Assembly (NCBI GenBank): GCA_016186375.1
Contig: JACPLS010000076.1
Location: 1-14,902 of the forward strand
Length of the DNA: 14,902 bases
Reading direction: 5' to 3'
Source of the DNA: Candidatus Pacearchaeota archaeon
GTDB taxonomy: Archaea > Nanobdellota > Nanobdellia > Pacearchaeales > GW2011-AR1
The position numbers and the translations under genes are program-made. The first letter of the stretch is position 1; each line of letters starts with the position of its first letter. This document shows positions 1 through 6,215 of this stretch, piece after piece. The notes under the pieces were generated by a model. The model had not been told where the DNA came from and ran no database searches. It worked only from the letters and a program-made list of their open reading frames with translations.

Positions 1-192
1 GTTAATTAAAATATCATAATTTCCTTCTATTATGTCAACTGAATCTTTAAGAACATCCAATTTAATTCCTTCTGTTCTGGATAGCACATTCACTTCGGCT
101 CCTTCATGTTTTAATAAATCAGCAATAGCTTTTCCTATACCTTTACTTCCTCCTGTAACTAGTGCCCTCTTTCCCTTAAGATTTAATTCCAT
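1..192 (-). CDS. Classical short-chain dehydrogenase/reductase (SDR), N-terminal part
   Basis: Partial gene: its 3' end lies beyond base 1, leaving 64 codons from ATG at 192. The protein opens with a Rossmann strand and the nucleotide-binding motif TGGSKGIG (residues 13-20), the TGxxxGxG pattern of classical SDRs. It reaches DILIN (60-64), which in this family normally leads into the NAG motif; the catalytic YxxxK lies outside the window. The stretch between the cofactor-binding SR (38-39) and DILIN is short for the family. The start overlaps the end of the methyltransferase gene by 10 bp, so it is translated as the last visible gene of the sugar operon. A ketoreductase acting on a nucleotide sugar is the natural inference; the substrate cannot be told. 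Confidence 0.85.
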   Translation of the reverse strand, partial: MELNLKGKRALVTGGSKGIGKAIADLLKHEGAEVNVLSRTEGIKLDVLKDSVDIIEGNYDILIN

Positions 193-881
193 ATTCGCTT
201 AAGGTTAAACTCCTTTCCTAATTCAGATGGAATCGCATATAAAATCCCTCTATATGTTAATCTTGGGGTGGAATTGGCATACCTTATGTTATCCAAAGTT
301 TCAAAATCAATAATCATTCCAGAATCTAAAATTGTTTTTTCATTCCATATTTCGCAGGTCGCAAGTTCATTAGTATAAAGATTAAATTCCGAATTAACTT
401 GCATGAGATCATTTTTTACTAAAGAAATATCTAAGGGCTGTCCATCATAAGTTATATGACCAAGGCCATTATCAAAATCGTGTATAATTATTATTCCATT
501 TTTGAAATCTTTCAGAGCTCTTAGTTCATCTAATACAACAAACCTCTTTTCCTTTGGTATATTAGGATCATAAAAATGGGCATCAAGATAAAAAATGATC
601 ATATCATTTCTTCCGCTATTTTTATATTCTTCTGTAAACTGTTTTAAAAATTCTGGGCTTGAAATATTAACTATTTTAACATTAATAAAAGATCTTAATT
701 TTTCTTGTGCAATTAAAAAATAATCTTTTATAAGTTCACAAGTTATAACTTCAGTAAAATTTTTCGCATGTAATCGAGCATTGATTCCTTTAAATGTACC
801 AGTTTCCACAAAGGTATTAACTTTAAAAGAATCTCTAAGTTGCTTAATAGTTTCTACTGCTTTTTTATCTGTCCAGCTCAT
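183..881 (-). CDS. Class I SAM-dependent methyltransferase-like protein of a glycan cluster
   Basis: A 232-residue soluble protein. VETGTFKG (residues 25-32) matches the glycine-rich SAM-binding loop, and TCEL (47-50) places an acidic residue at the end of strand 2, where the SAM ribose is usually held. FYLDAH (97-102) and IIHDFDNG (132-139) resemble the acidic and His/Asp motifs of sugar O-methyltransferases and macrocin-type (Methyltransf_24) enzymes, which use a divalent metal. The last 80 residues show no motif I recognise. The gene overlaps the upstream epimerase by ATGA and the downstream SDR by 10 bp, so it belongs to the nucleotide-sugar operon and probably methylates a sugar hydroxyl. 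FkbM-like or hydroxylase-like relatives of the same fold are alternatives. Confidence 0.7.
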   Translation of the reverse strand: MSWTDKKAVETIKQLRDSFKVNTFVETGTFKGINARLHAKNFTEVITCELIKDYFLIAQEKLRSFINVKIVNISSPEFLKQFTEEYKNSGRNDMIIFYLDAHFYDPNIPKEKRFVVLDELRALKDFKNGIIIIHDFDNGLGHITYDGQPLDISLVKNDLMQVNSEFNLYTNELATCEIWNEKTILDSGMIIDFETLDNIRYANSTPRLTYRGILYAIPSELGKEFNLKRIWN

Positions 882-1735
882 GTTTTTTGATGTGTTTTTT
901 TATAATATTCAACCATTTCTAATATTCCTTTTTCTATGCTAATTTGGGGCTCAAATCCCAGATTTTGAGCTTTTGAAATATCCATAACTCTTTTTTGTCC
1001 ACCACTAGGTTTTGTAGTATCATAAGTTACTTCTGCACTTAATTCTTTAGCAATAATTTCAACAATTTCTTTAATGCTATATTCTTTTCCACTTCCTAGG
1101 TTTATTGGCTCTTGAGGCATTTTTTCCATAACAATAATCATTCCTAGTGCAACATCTTTCGCATTTACAAAATCTCTAACTTGGCTTCCGTCGCCCCACA
1201 CTTCAAGTTTTCCAGTTACAGCTTTTCTTATTAGGTCAGTTATAACCATTGCATGTTTAGCCTCAAAATTATCGTATCTTCCATAGACATTTGCAGGTCT
1301 TACAATACAACATTTCATTCCATCTGGATATTGAATTCTATAAGCTTCAATTTGTTTTTCTCCCGTCATCTTTGCCCAAGCAGGATATTCATCAGTTTCT
1401 GGATTCAAGACTGCAATACTGCTTGTATAAAGAAAACTCTTTACTCCAGATAGTCTGGCAGCTTCAAGCATATTCGTATTAAATTGAACCATAGGAACAA
1501 AAAAATCTGCTGGTCTTTCAGCAGTCATCTTAGGATTCCCCTTAATCCCTGCAAGGTGAAAAACAATTTCAATTCCTTTACATATTTCCAGGCATTTATC
1601 AAAATATATTAAGTCATGTCCAAGGCGTAAATCAGCTTTTTTTACTCTAGCTCCTCTAGCTTCAAGCATTTCAACTAATTCTCTGCCAATCATACCCTCG
1701 CTCCCAGTAACTAATACATTTTTATCTTTGAACAT
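878..1735 (-). CDS. NAD-dependent epimerase/dehydratase (extended SDR) with altered catalytic Tyr
   Basis: This 285-residue protein has the extended-SDR layout: TGSEGMIG at residues 10-17 binds NAD(P), FHLAG at 59-63 and YTSS at 103-106 follow as in sugar epimerases, and RPANVYG at 146-152 is the usual motif after the active site. VWGDGSQVRDF at 179-189 matches the substrate-domain motif of UDP- or GDP-sugar epimerases. The catalytic YxxxK is not canonical: K122 is present, but K-4 is Pro118 and the nearest Tyr is Y117, at K-5. The reaction is therefore uncertain; 4-epimerase, reductase or dehydratase are all possible. It overlaps the Nudix gene by 14 bp and the methyltransferase gene by 4 bp, inside the sugar operon. 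Confidence 0.85.
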   Translation of the reverse strand: MFKDKNVLVTGSEGMIGRELVEMLEARGARVKKADLRLGHDLIYFDKCLEICKGIEIVFHLAGIKGNPKMTAERPADFFVPMVQFNTNMLEAARLSGVKSFLYTSSIAVLNPETDEYPAWAKMTGEKQIEAYRIQYPDGMKCCIVRPANVYGRYDNFEAKHAMVITDLIRKAVTGKLEVWGDGSQVRDFVNAKDVALGMIIVMEKMPQEPINLGSGKEYSIKEIVEIIAKELSAEVTYDTTKPSGGQKRVMDISKAQNLGFEPQISIEKGILEMVEYYKKTHQKT

Positions 1736-2171
1736 GAGATATTATTCTCCTTGCATTTTCTGCTACCGTATCATCAATTTTTGACAACCACTTAAATTCA
1801 GAGTTTTCTCTATTTAAAATTATCTTGTCTTTGGTTTTCACTTCAAAAATACAAGACAGTGCTTGAAATCCTGGCCCGGCTTCTGATTCTTTTGCAAAAA
1901 GAGTATCTATAGCAATAAACTTACTTTTAAAATTTTTTACACTCGTTTCCCTCTCTAAAACTCTTTTAATGGCGCTCTCGGTATTCTCTCCCAAAAACAA
2001 TCTTCCTCCAATAACATGAAACAGTCCTTTTTCAGGTATTCTTGTTCTTTTCGCCAATAAAAATTCCTTTTTTCTTCGGTTATTTCTTGTAATTACTGCC
2101 TCAACAGTAACTATTGGAACTCTTTCCAGAATAAACTTATATTCGCTTTCTGATAAAAATCCTTTAGACAT
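1722..2171 (-). CDS. Nudix hydrolase, GDP-mannose mannosyl hydrolase-like
   Basis: I read this as 149 residues from ATG 2171. That start follows GGAG (2177-2180) by 5 nt, overlaps the preceding gene by only 8 bp, and gives an N-terminus like that of GDP-mannose mannosyl hydrolases. An upstream ATG at 2213 (163 residues) would need a 50-bp overlap. The Nudix box starts at G56; E62, R70 and E75 fit, but the first Glu after Arg is Val71 and the next expected Glu is Arg74. GDP-mannose mannosyl hydrolases also have a degenerate Nudix motif and cut GDP-hexose to GDP and free sugar by substitution at the sugar carbon. The KRTRIPEKGLFHVIGGR segment supports this family. Its place after a GDP-mannose dehydratase-like gene suggests it trims the GDP-sugar pool, or has been co-opted in the pathway. 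Confidence 0.8.
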   Translation of the reverse strand: MSKGFLSESEYKFILERVPIVTVEAVITRNNRRKKEFLLAKRTRIPEKGLFHVIGGRLFLGENTESAIKRVLERETSVKNFKSKFIAIDTLFAKESEAGPGFQALSCIFEVKTKDKIILNRENSEFKWLSKIDDTVAENARRIISHVQR

Positions 2172-3141
2172 TTGTTCTCCAGAAATCCAAGACTTCTTTA
2201 ATAGTTTCTTCAAAACTAATTACTGGTTCCCATCCAGTATCCCTCTGAAATTTGGAGTAATCAACTATTTGGAGGTTTACATCAACTTTTCTTACAAGGG
2301 AAGGATCTAATTCTTTTCTAATTTTATCCTTCATTGGGCTTAGGGTTATCATGTAATCAAGCATTTCTCCAATGGTCTTATTTACCTTTCCACCAATATT
2401 ATATACTTCTCCTGGTTTTCCTTTCCTGACCAATAAGTAATATGCCCTGACAGCATCTTTTACATTTGCCCATGTTCTAACAGAATTAAGATTGCCATGT
2501 TTTACAACAGGCTCTTGTAATCCTTTTTCTATTAATGCGATTTGCCTTGCAAAATTACATTCAGCGCTCATCATACTTCTCCTATCTCCTGTATGAGTAA
2601 ACATTCTAGTCCTTATTGTCTTAATGCCATAGTAATTGAAATAAAAGTAAGCTGCAGCATCTGCTCCAACCTTTCCAATTGCGTATTGATTCCCTGGTCG
2701 AACATCATTTTTCTCTGTAATAGGAATCTCATTTTCATTAACTTTCCCGTAATATTCAGAACTGCTGCAAACATGAACTACGGGATCATAATTTTTATCA
2801 ATATAATCTCTATATAACCTTATAGCTTCTAAAAGATTAACTGTTCCAATTGTGTTCGTCTCAATTGTTACAATTGGATTAGTGAAACTGTCTGGAACAT
2901 AACTTTGTGCTGCTAAATGAAAAATGTAATCAGGTTTATTATCAGCTATAGCCCTAAATAAGCTGACAAAATCAAGTAAATCTGCAGGAATCATTTTTAT
3001 TTTATTCTTTATGTGTTTTATCCTCGACAGATCTTCAGTCCACCTATAAGTTCCATAGACCTCTTCCCCCTTTTCTAGTAAATGATCAGCTAAGTGTGAA
3101 GCAACAAATCCTCCAATTCCCGTTATAAGATTTTTAACCAT
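2164..3141 (-). CDS. GDP-mannose 4,6-dehydratase-like extended SDR
   Basis: This 325-residue protein resembles GDP-mannose 4,6-dehydratase and its relative GDP-6-deoxyhexose reductase. From N to C it shows TGIGGFVAS (residues 7-15, third Gly replaced by Ala), TYRW (31-34) followed by a basic stretch as in GDP-sugar binders, FHLAAQSYV (74-82), CSSSEYYG (125-132) and an intact catalytic YAIGK (Y153, K157). It is the only one of the three extended SDRs here with a canonical YxxxK. The likely reaction is NADP-dependent conversion of GDP-mannose to the 4-keto-6-deoxy sugar. ATG 3141 follows the stop of the cupin gene by one base and sits 9 nt after GGAG; in-frame starts further upstream (to 3168) would overlap that gene. 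Other NDP-hexose dehydratases remain possible. Confidence 0.85.
   Translation of the reverse strand: MVKNLITGIGGFVASHLADHLLEKGEEVYGTYRWTEDLSRIKHIKNKIKMIPADLLDFVSLFRAIADNKPDYIFHLAAQSYVPDSFTNPIVTIETNTIGTVNLLEAIRLYRDYIDKNYDPVVHVCSSSEYYGKVNENEIPITEKNDVRPGNQYAIGKVGADAAAYFYFNYYGIKTIRTRMFTHTGDRRSMMSAECNFARQIALIEKGLQEPVVKHGNLNSVRTWANVKDAVRAYYLLVRKGKPGEVYNIGGKVNKTIGEMLDYMITLSPMKDKIRKELDPSLVRKVDVNLQIVDYSKFQRDTGWEPVISFEETIKEVLDFWRTNV
2177..2180 (-). promoter_or_regulatory. Ribosome binding site of the Nudix gene
   Basis: GGAG on the minus strand, 5 nt before ATG 2171 and inside the 3' end of the dehydratase gene. It favours the 2171 start over the upstream 2213 ATG. Confidence 0.6.
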
Positions 3142-3142
3142 T

Positions 3143-3541
3143 TTATTTTTCTCCATATTTAAGATCATTTATCTGTGCATTGACATATTCATTTTCTGTT
3201 AATCCGATTATAACAGAACCTTTAGGCATAAAAGCCTCATGGTAAGTTTTTGAAGGAATCTTAATTTTTTCTCCTTCTTTAACCTCGATTTTCTTTTCTT
3301 CTCCGCTTTCTACATCAACAAACTTATAGTCTGCTTTTCCTTTTAACAAATAAAATATTTCATCATAAAGATGATAATGTTTTCCAAGTATACTGTCTTC
3401 TTTAATTTCTATAATTATCGCTTGGCGTGCAGTAAATTTCCCGTTAAAAATATTTTTAATAACTCTTCTATTATCCTCGTTTGCTATTTCAATTTTTTCT
3501 ACATTCATTGATTCTATTTTAGATTTTTTATTTGATTTCAT
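3143..3541 (-). CDS. Cupin protein, likely sugar isomerase/epimerase (second of tandem pair)
   Basis: This 132-residue single-domain cupin has complete metal ligands in the usual order: H55, H57 and E61 in HYHLYDEIFYLLKG, and H101 in the second motif. Small cupins of this kind in nucleotide-sugar clusters are often 3,4-ketoisomerases (FdtA/WxcM C-terminal type), though the exact reaction cannot be read here. It is a clear paralogue of the gene just upstream, sharing the FNGxFTA opening, the HYHxY core and the DLKY tail. It overlaps that gene by 14 bp. ATG 3508 (residue 12) is an alternative start that would leave a 19-bp gap; neither start has a good Shine-Dalgarno site. Confidence is high for the fold, modest for the role. 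Confidence 0.75.
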   Translation of the reverse strand: MKSNKKSKIESMNVEKIEIANEDNRRVIKNIFNGKFTARQAIIIEIKEDSILGKHYHLYDEIFYLLKGKADYKFVDVESGEEKKIEVKEGEKIKIPSKTYHEAFMPKGSVIIGLTENEYVNAQINDLKYGEK

Positions 3542-3902
3542 ATTTTAAGTCGTCTACATCTGGAGAGGTGTATTTTTGTTCATTTCCTTCAACCATAACA
3601 TTTCCTTCTTTTTGTAACGCTTTATGGGCAATAAAAGGATCTATAATTATAAAATCTCCTTCCTTTGCATGGATATTCTCTTTTTCACCAGTATTAATAT
3701 TTAAGAAAGTATATTCTGCCTCTCCTTTAAGAAAATAAAAAAATTGTCTATAGGGATGATAATGGTTTCCTAGAACAGAATCTTTTTTTATTTTAAGAAT
3801 TTTAAGTTGCTTAGCTGTAAAATCTCCATTGAAGGCTTCTATCAAGGCTCTTCTTTCATCTTCATGAACTGGCTTGACCGATTTATATATTATTCCTTTC
3901 AT
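3528..3902 (-). CDS. Cupin protein with Gln in place of the metal-ligand Glu (first of tandem pair)
   Basis: A 124-residue cupin with motif 1 HYHPYRQFFYFLKG (residues 47-60) and motif 2 around H93. H47, H49 and H93 are kept, but the usual Glu ligand is Gln53. The neighbouring paralogue keeps Glu. This suggests different metal binding or a metal-free, acid-base ketoisomerase role for this copy; dTDP-sugar ketoisomerases of the FdtA type also work without tight metal dependence. It begins with an ATGA overlap at the end of the E1-beta-like gene, so it is translated within the same operon. Nothing suggests secretion: there is no signal peptide and the protein is compact and charged. Confidence 0.75.
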   Translation of the reverse strand: MKGIIYKSVKPVHEDERRALIEAFNGDFTAKQLKILKIKKDSVLGNHYHPYRQFFYFLKGEAEYTFLNINTGEKENIHAKEGDFIIIDPFIAHKALQKEGNVMVEGNEQKYTSPDVDDLKYEIK

Positions 3903-4474
3903 GTGATTATATTTTTTCTTGCTTCCTTTAAATTTTCTTCTAAATCTTTATTATACATATCTGGGATTTCAACTAGAATTGTTGGTCTATCAGCATTAAG
4001 GGCTTTTTGATATTCAGGAACAATCTGTTCAGCACTCTCCAATTTTACAACATTAATGTGTTTACATAAATGTTTCAACGCATCAGTATGATCTTGGCTA
4101 TGTTGCGGACCAGGCATTAATGGCTTAGTGCTTCCTATAGCAGTTCTAATTATTACTACCGGCTTAAATTGTCCATCAGACATTTCATTCATTTTATCCA
4201 AATGATTTATCAATTGATTAGTTGCACAGATTAAAAAATCCATACGTGGATAAATACTAACAGGTATAAAACCTTCTAACGCCATACCGGTGCTCATACC
4301 CATCTGGACTTCTTCAAATACAGGTAACTCTATCCTCTTTTCCTTTGGTATATTTTGTAAAGTCCAAAACATAGAAGTCCCGCCATATATCATATTTTGC
4401 CCAATAAAAATTGTTCTCAAATCTGCCGCTAGGAGATCCATTGCTTTTGATAATTCTTCTTTATACGTTCCCAT
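3899..4474 (-). CDS. E1-beta/transketolase-like pyrimidine-domain subunit, lacks C-terminal domain
   Basis: This 191-residue protein matches the pyrimidine-binding half of pyruvate dehydrogenase E1-beta and transketolase. E54/E55 in PVFEEVQMGMSTGMALEGF sit where the Glu that activates the thiamine ring is expected. MDFLICATNQLINHLDKM (78-95) and GPQHSQDH (122-129) are also E1-beta-like, the latter with the conserved His. Usual E1-beta proteins are about 320-340 residues; here the whole C-terminal transketolase domain is absent. The gene starts one base after the E1-alpha-like stop, with AGGA 8 nt before ATG. The two subunits most likely form one enzyme using thiamine diphosphate, probably moving a two-carbon unit in the sugar pathway. 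Central metabolism is unlikely, as no E2 or E3 gene is present. Confidence 0.85.
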   Translation of the reverse strand: MGTYKEELSKAMDLLAADLRTIFIGQNMIYGGTSMFWTLQNIPKEKRIELPVFEEVQMGMSTGMALEGFIPVSIYPRMDFLICATNQLINHLDKMNEMSDGQFKPVVIIRTAIGSTKPLMPGPQHSQDHTDALKHLCKHINVVKLESAEQIVPEYQKALNADRPTILVEIPDMYNKDLEENLKEARKNIIT

Positions 4475-4475
4475 T

Positions 4476-5084
4476 TTAAATTCCTATATCTTTGAAATCT
4501 ACAAAAACGCCAACACCATAATGAGGATAAATCCTCTTATATTTATATCTTATCACTTTTGGTCCGCCATTTTTAAGTCCCCATACTTCTTGTGTCGGAG
4601 TATCTGTGCTTAAACCATTATCTTCTACGACAAAAGTGATTGGTAAATCATGTCTTTGTGCAAATTTTGTACATTCATGAAATGTTCCTGTTTCTGCAGT
4701 CATGTCTCCACAAAATGCCCAAACTCTATTTTTCCCATTTTTAAGTTTTATTGCGAAAGCCGCTCCAAGTGCGGGTGATAAAGTCCCTCCAACTATCGCA
4801 GAAGTAACAATCTTGTGTTCTTTATTCATTACATGTATACTTTTATTTTTTAATACCCATTGCCTCAACCATTCTTTTGGCACTCCTTTTAATAAAGAAT
4901 GATAATGGCTGCGATATGTTGTAAAAATCCAATCTTCCGGCATTATGTCTTTAAATATCGCAACGAGGAACTCTTCATTACCACCGCTCAAGTGCAATGG
5001 GCTTCTTAATTTTCCATCAAGGTACATTTGTTTTACATCTTTTTCGAATTCAAGCAATTCCCCCTTGCTCATTAAGTTATCCAT
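4476..5084 (-). CDS. E1-alpha-like thiamine diphosphate-binding subunit, short form
   Basis: 202 residues from ATG 5084. RSHYHSLLKG (58-67) and VGGTLSPALGAAFAIKL (98-114) are typical of the alpha subunit of 2-oxoacid dehydrogenases. The thiamine diphosphate motif runs from GDM (126-128) to EDN (154-156), a variant of GDG...NN. Normal E1-alpha has about 320-370 residues; this one stops soon after the motif. I chose 5084 because AAAGGTGAT (5095-5103) is a good ribosome site, and a GTG at 5099 that would extend the frame is part of that site. It is the first gene of the nine-gene sugar operon. With the beta-like neighbour it forms a minimal split enzyme, most plausibly a decarboxylating carbon-carbon ligase. 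Substrate unknown. Confidence 0.85.
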   Translation of the reverse strand: MDNLMSKGELLEFEKDVKQMYLDGKLRSPLHLSGGNEEFLVAIFKDIMPEDWIFTTYRSHYHSLLKGVPKEWLRQWVLKNKSIHVMNKEHKIVTSAIVGGTLSPALGAAFAIKLKNGKNRVWAFCGDMTAETGTFHECTKFAQRHDLPITFVVEDNGLSTDTPTQEVWGLKNGGPKVIRYKYKRIYPHYGVGVFVDFKDIGI

Positions 5085-5094
5085 TATGTTGTAT

Positions 5095-5103
5095 ATCACC
5101 TTT
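5095..5103 (-). promoter_or_regulatory. Shine-Dalgarno site of the sugar operon's first gene
   Basis: AAAGGTGAT, complementary to the archaeal 16S 3' end, 10 nt before ATG 5084. It marks this operon as having a real 5' leader, unlike its neighbours, and argues against the GTG at 5099 as start. Confidence 0.65.
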
Positions 5104-5124
5104 CAAAAAATTTTATATGATTGG

Positions 5125-5138
5125 GTATATAAATATAT
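5125..5138 (-). promoter_or_regulatory. TATA-box promoter of the nine-gene sugar operon
   Basis: ATATATTTATATAC on the minus strand, between the epimerase stop and the E1-alpha-like start. Spacing rules put transcription start near 5105, giving a leader of about 20 nt that contains the ribosome site. Confidence 0.6.
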
Positions 5139-5152
5139 CTTTGATGCAGATG

Positions 5153-6100
5153 CTATTTTATATTGCTATATGTTAAAGAATTATACCAATCAATAGTCTT
5201 CTTTAATCCTTCTCTTAAACTTGTATTTTCTTTAAATTTCGATTCAAGTACCCGATATTTAATTGCATCTGGTTTTGTTGGGTCATATTCAACTCTCCCT
5301 TTAAAGTTTGTCAGTTCTAAAATTGTTTGTACTATTTCTTTAACTAAATACCCTTTTCCAGACCCTATGTTTATTGGGCTAATTCCCATTTCCAAACAAT
5401 TAAGCATATATTCAGCAACATCACCAGCATACATAAAATCTTTAATGTTTTCACCTGTTCCCCATACAATAAATGGATCTTCCTTTTTTAATGCCCTTTG
5501 AATTAAAGCAGGAATGACGTGGCTTCCTTCTCCAAATTTATCATATTCTCCATAGAAATTTGCTGGTCTAACTACTATACATTTCATAGGATATTTTTTT
5601 GAATAAAATTCACAGAGTTTTTCTGTAAAATATTTTACTGTTGCGACTCCAACATAAAGTTCAAAGAAATCTCCGTTTGCGTCATTTTCCTTTACCGGCC
5701 TGTCAAGGACAGGATAAACAGTATTAGAACTTATAAAAAGAAACTTTTTCACTCCTTCTTCTGAACTGGAATCAAGCAAATTTGCATTCATTATTATATT
5801 AGGCGTAACCAAACATTTAGGATCCTCTTTCATTATTTTCGCACCAAAAGATTGTGCAGCACAATGAAAAACATAATCCATATCTTTAACAACTCTCTTA
5901 CAATCTTCTTTTCTAATTAAATCTCCTTTTATATACTCGACATCTTGATAAGTAACTTGTGCTGGTTTATCATGAATACTTGCACGTATTAACGCTCCCG
6001 TTTTTTGCAACGCTATCAATAGATGACTACCTATCAAGCCGGAAGCTCCTGTTACTAAGACTCTCTTTTCTTTGAAAAAATCTTGATTATTAATCATCAT
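5153..6100 (-). CDS. NAD-dependent epimerase/dehydratase (extended SDR), separate promoter
   Basis: A 315-residue extended SDR: TGASGLIG at residues 17-24 (Rossmann), FHCAAQSFGA at 78-87, FISSNTVY at 122-129, RPANFYG at 178-184 and VWGTGENIKDFMYAGDVA at 212-229. The last two motifs place it with sugar epimerases and GDP-fucose-synthase-like reductases. The catalytic Lys is K156, but K-4 is a Val and the nearest upstream Tyr is Y149, at K-7, so the canonical YxxxK is missing. A K-7 aromatic residue may be a family trait. Two Met codons lie side by side at the start (6100 and 6097). A TATA box centred near 6125 predicts a leaderless mRNA. It points the same way as the nine-gene operon and sits just upstream, so a shared pathway is likely. 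Confidence 0.85.
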   Translation of the reverse strand: MMINNQDFFKEKRVLVTGASGLIGSHLLIALQKTGALIRASIHDKPAQVTYQDVEYIKGDLIRKEDCKRVVKDMDYVFHCAAQSFGAKIMKEDPKCLVTPNIIMNANLLDSSSEEGVKKFLFISSNTVYPVLDRPVKENDANGDFFELYVGVATVKYFTEKLCEFYSKKYPMKCIVVRPANFYGEYDKFGEGSHVIPALIQRALKKEDPFIVWGTGENIKDFMYAGDVAEYMLNCLEMGISPINIGSGKGYLVKEIVQTILELTNFKGRVEYDPTKPDAIKYRVLESKFKENTSLREGLKKTIDWYNSLTYSNIK

Positions 6101-6119
6101 GAAAAATAAATAATCAAAC

Positions 6120-6130
6120 TTATAAATATT
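6120..6130 (-). promoter_or_regulatory. TATA box of the 5153-6100 epimerase gene
   Basis: AATATTTATAA on the minus strand, centred about 26 nt before the ATG. No Shine-Dalgarno site follows, so the mRNA is predicted to be leaderless. Confidence 0.6.
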
Positions 6131-6186
6131 TAGGTTATTTTAATTGTATTTAGAAAATAGTGCAAGATTATAATTCTACAAAAAGA

Positions 6187-6195
6187 CTTATAAAG
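6187..6195 (+). promoter_or_regulatory. TATA box of the SemiSWEET-like gene
   Basis: CTTATAAAG, centred 25-26 nt before ATG 6216. It supports a leaderless start at 6216 over the in-frame GTG at 6195, which overlaps the box itself. Confidence 0.6.
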
Positions 6196-6215
6196 TGCCC
6201 GCACTTATTTTTAAA

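Noticed and set aside
1253..1482. Plus-strand frames inside the epimerase gene
   Set aside because: Shadows of the minus-strand gene, with no start signals or domain resemblance. The same holds for the plus-strand frames across 2542-5501.
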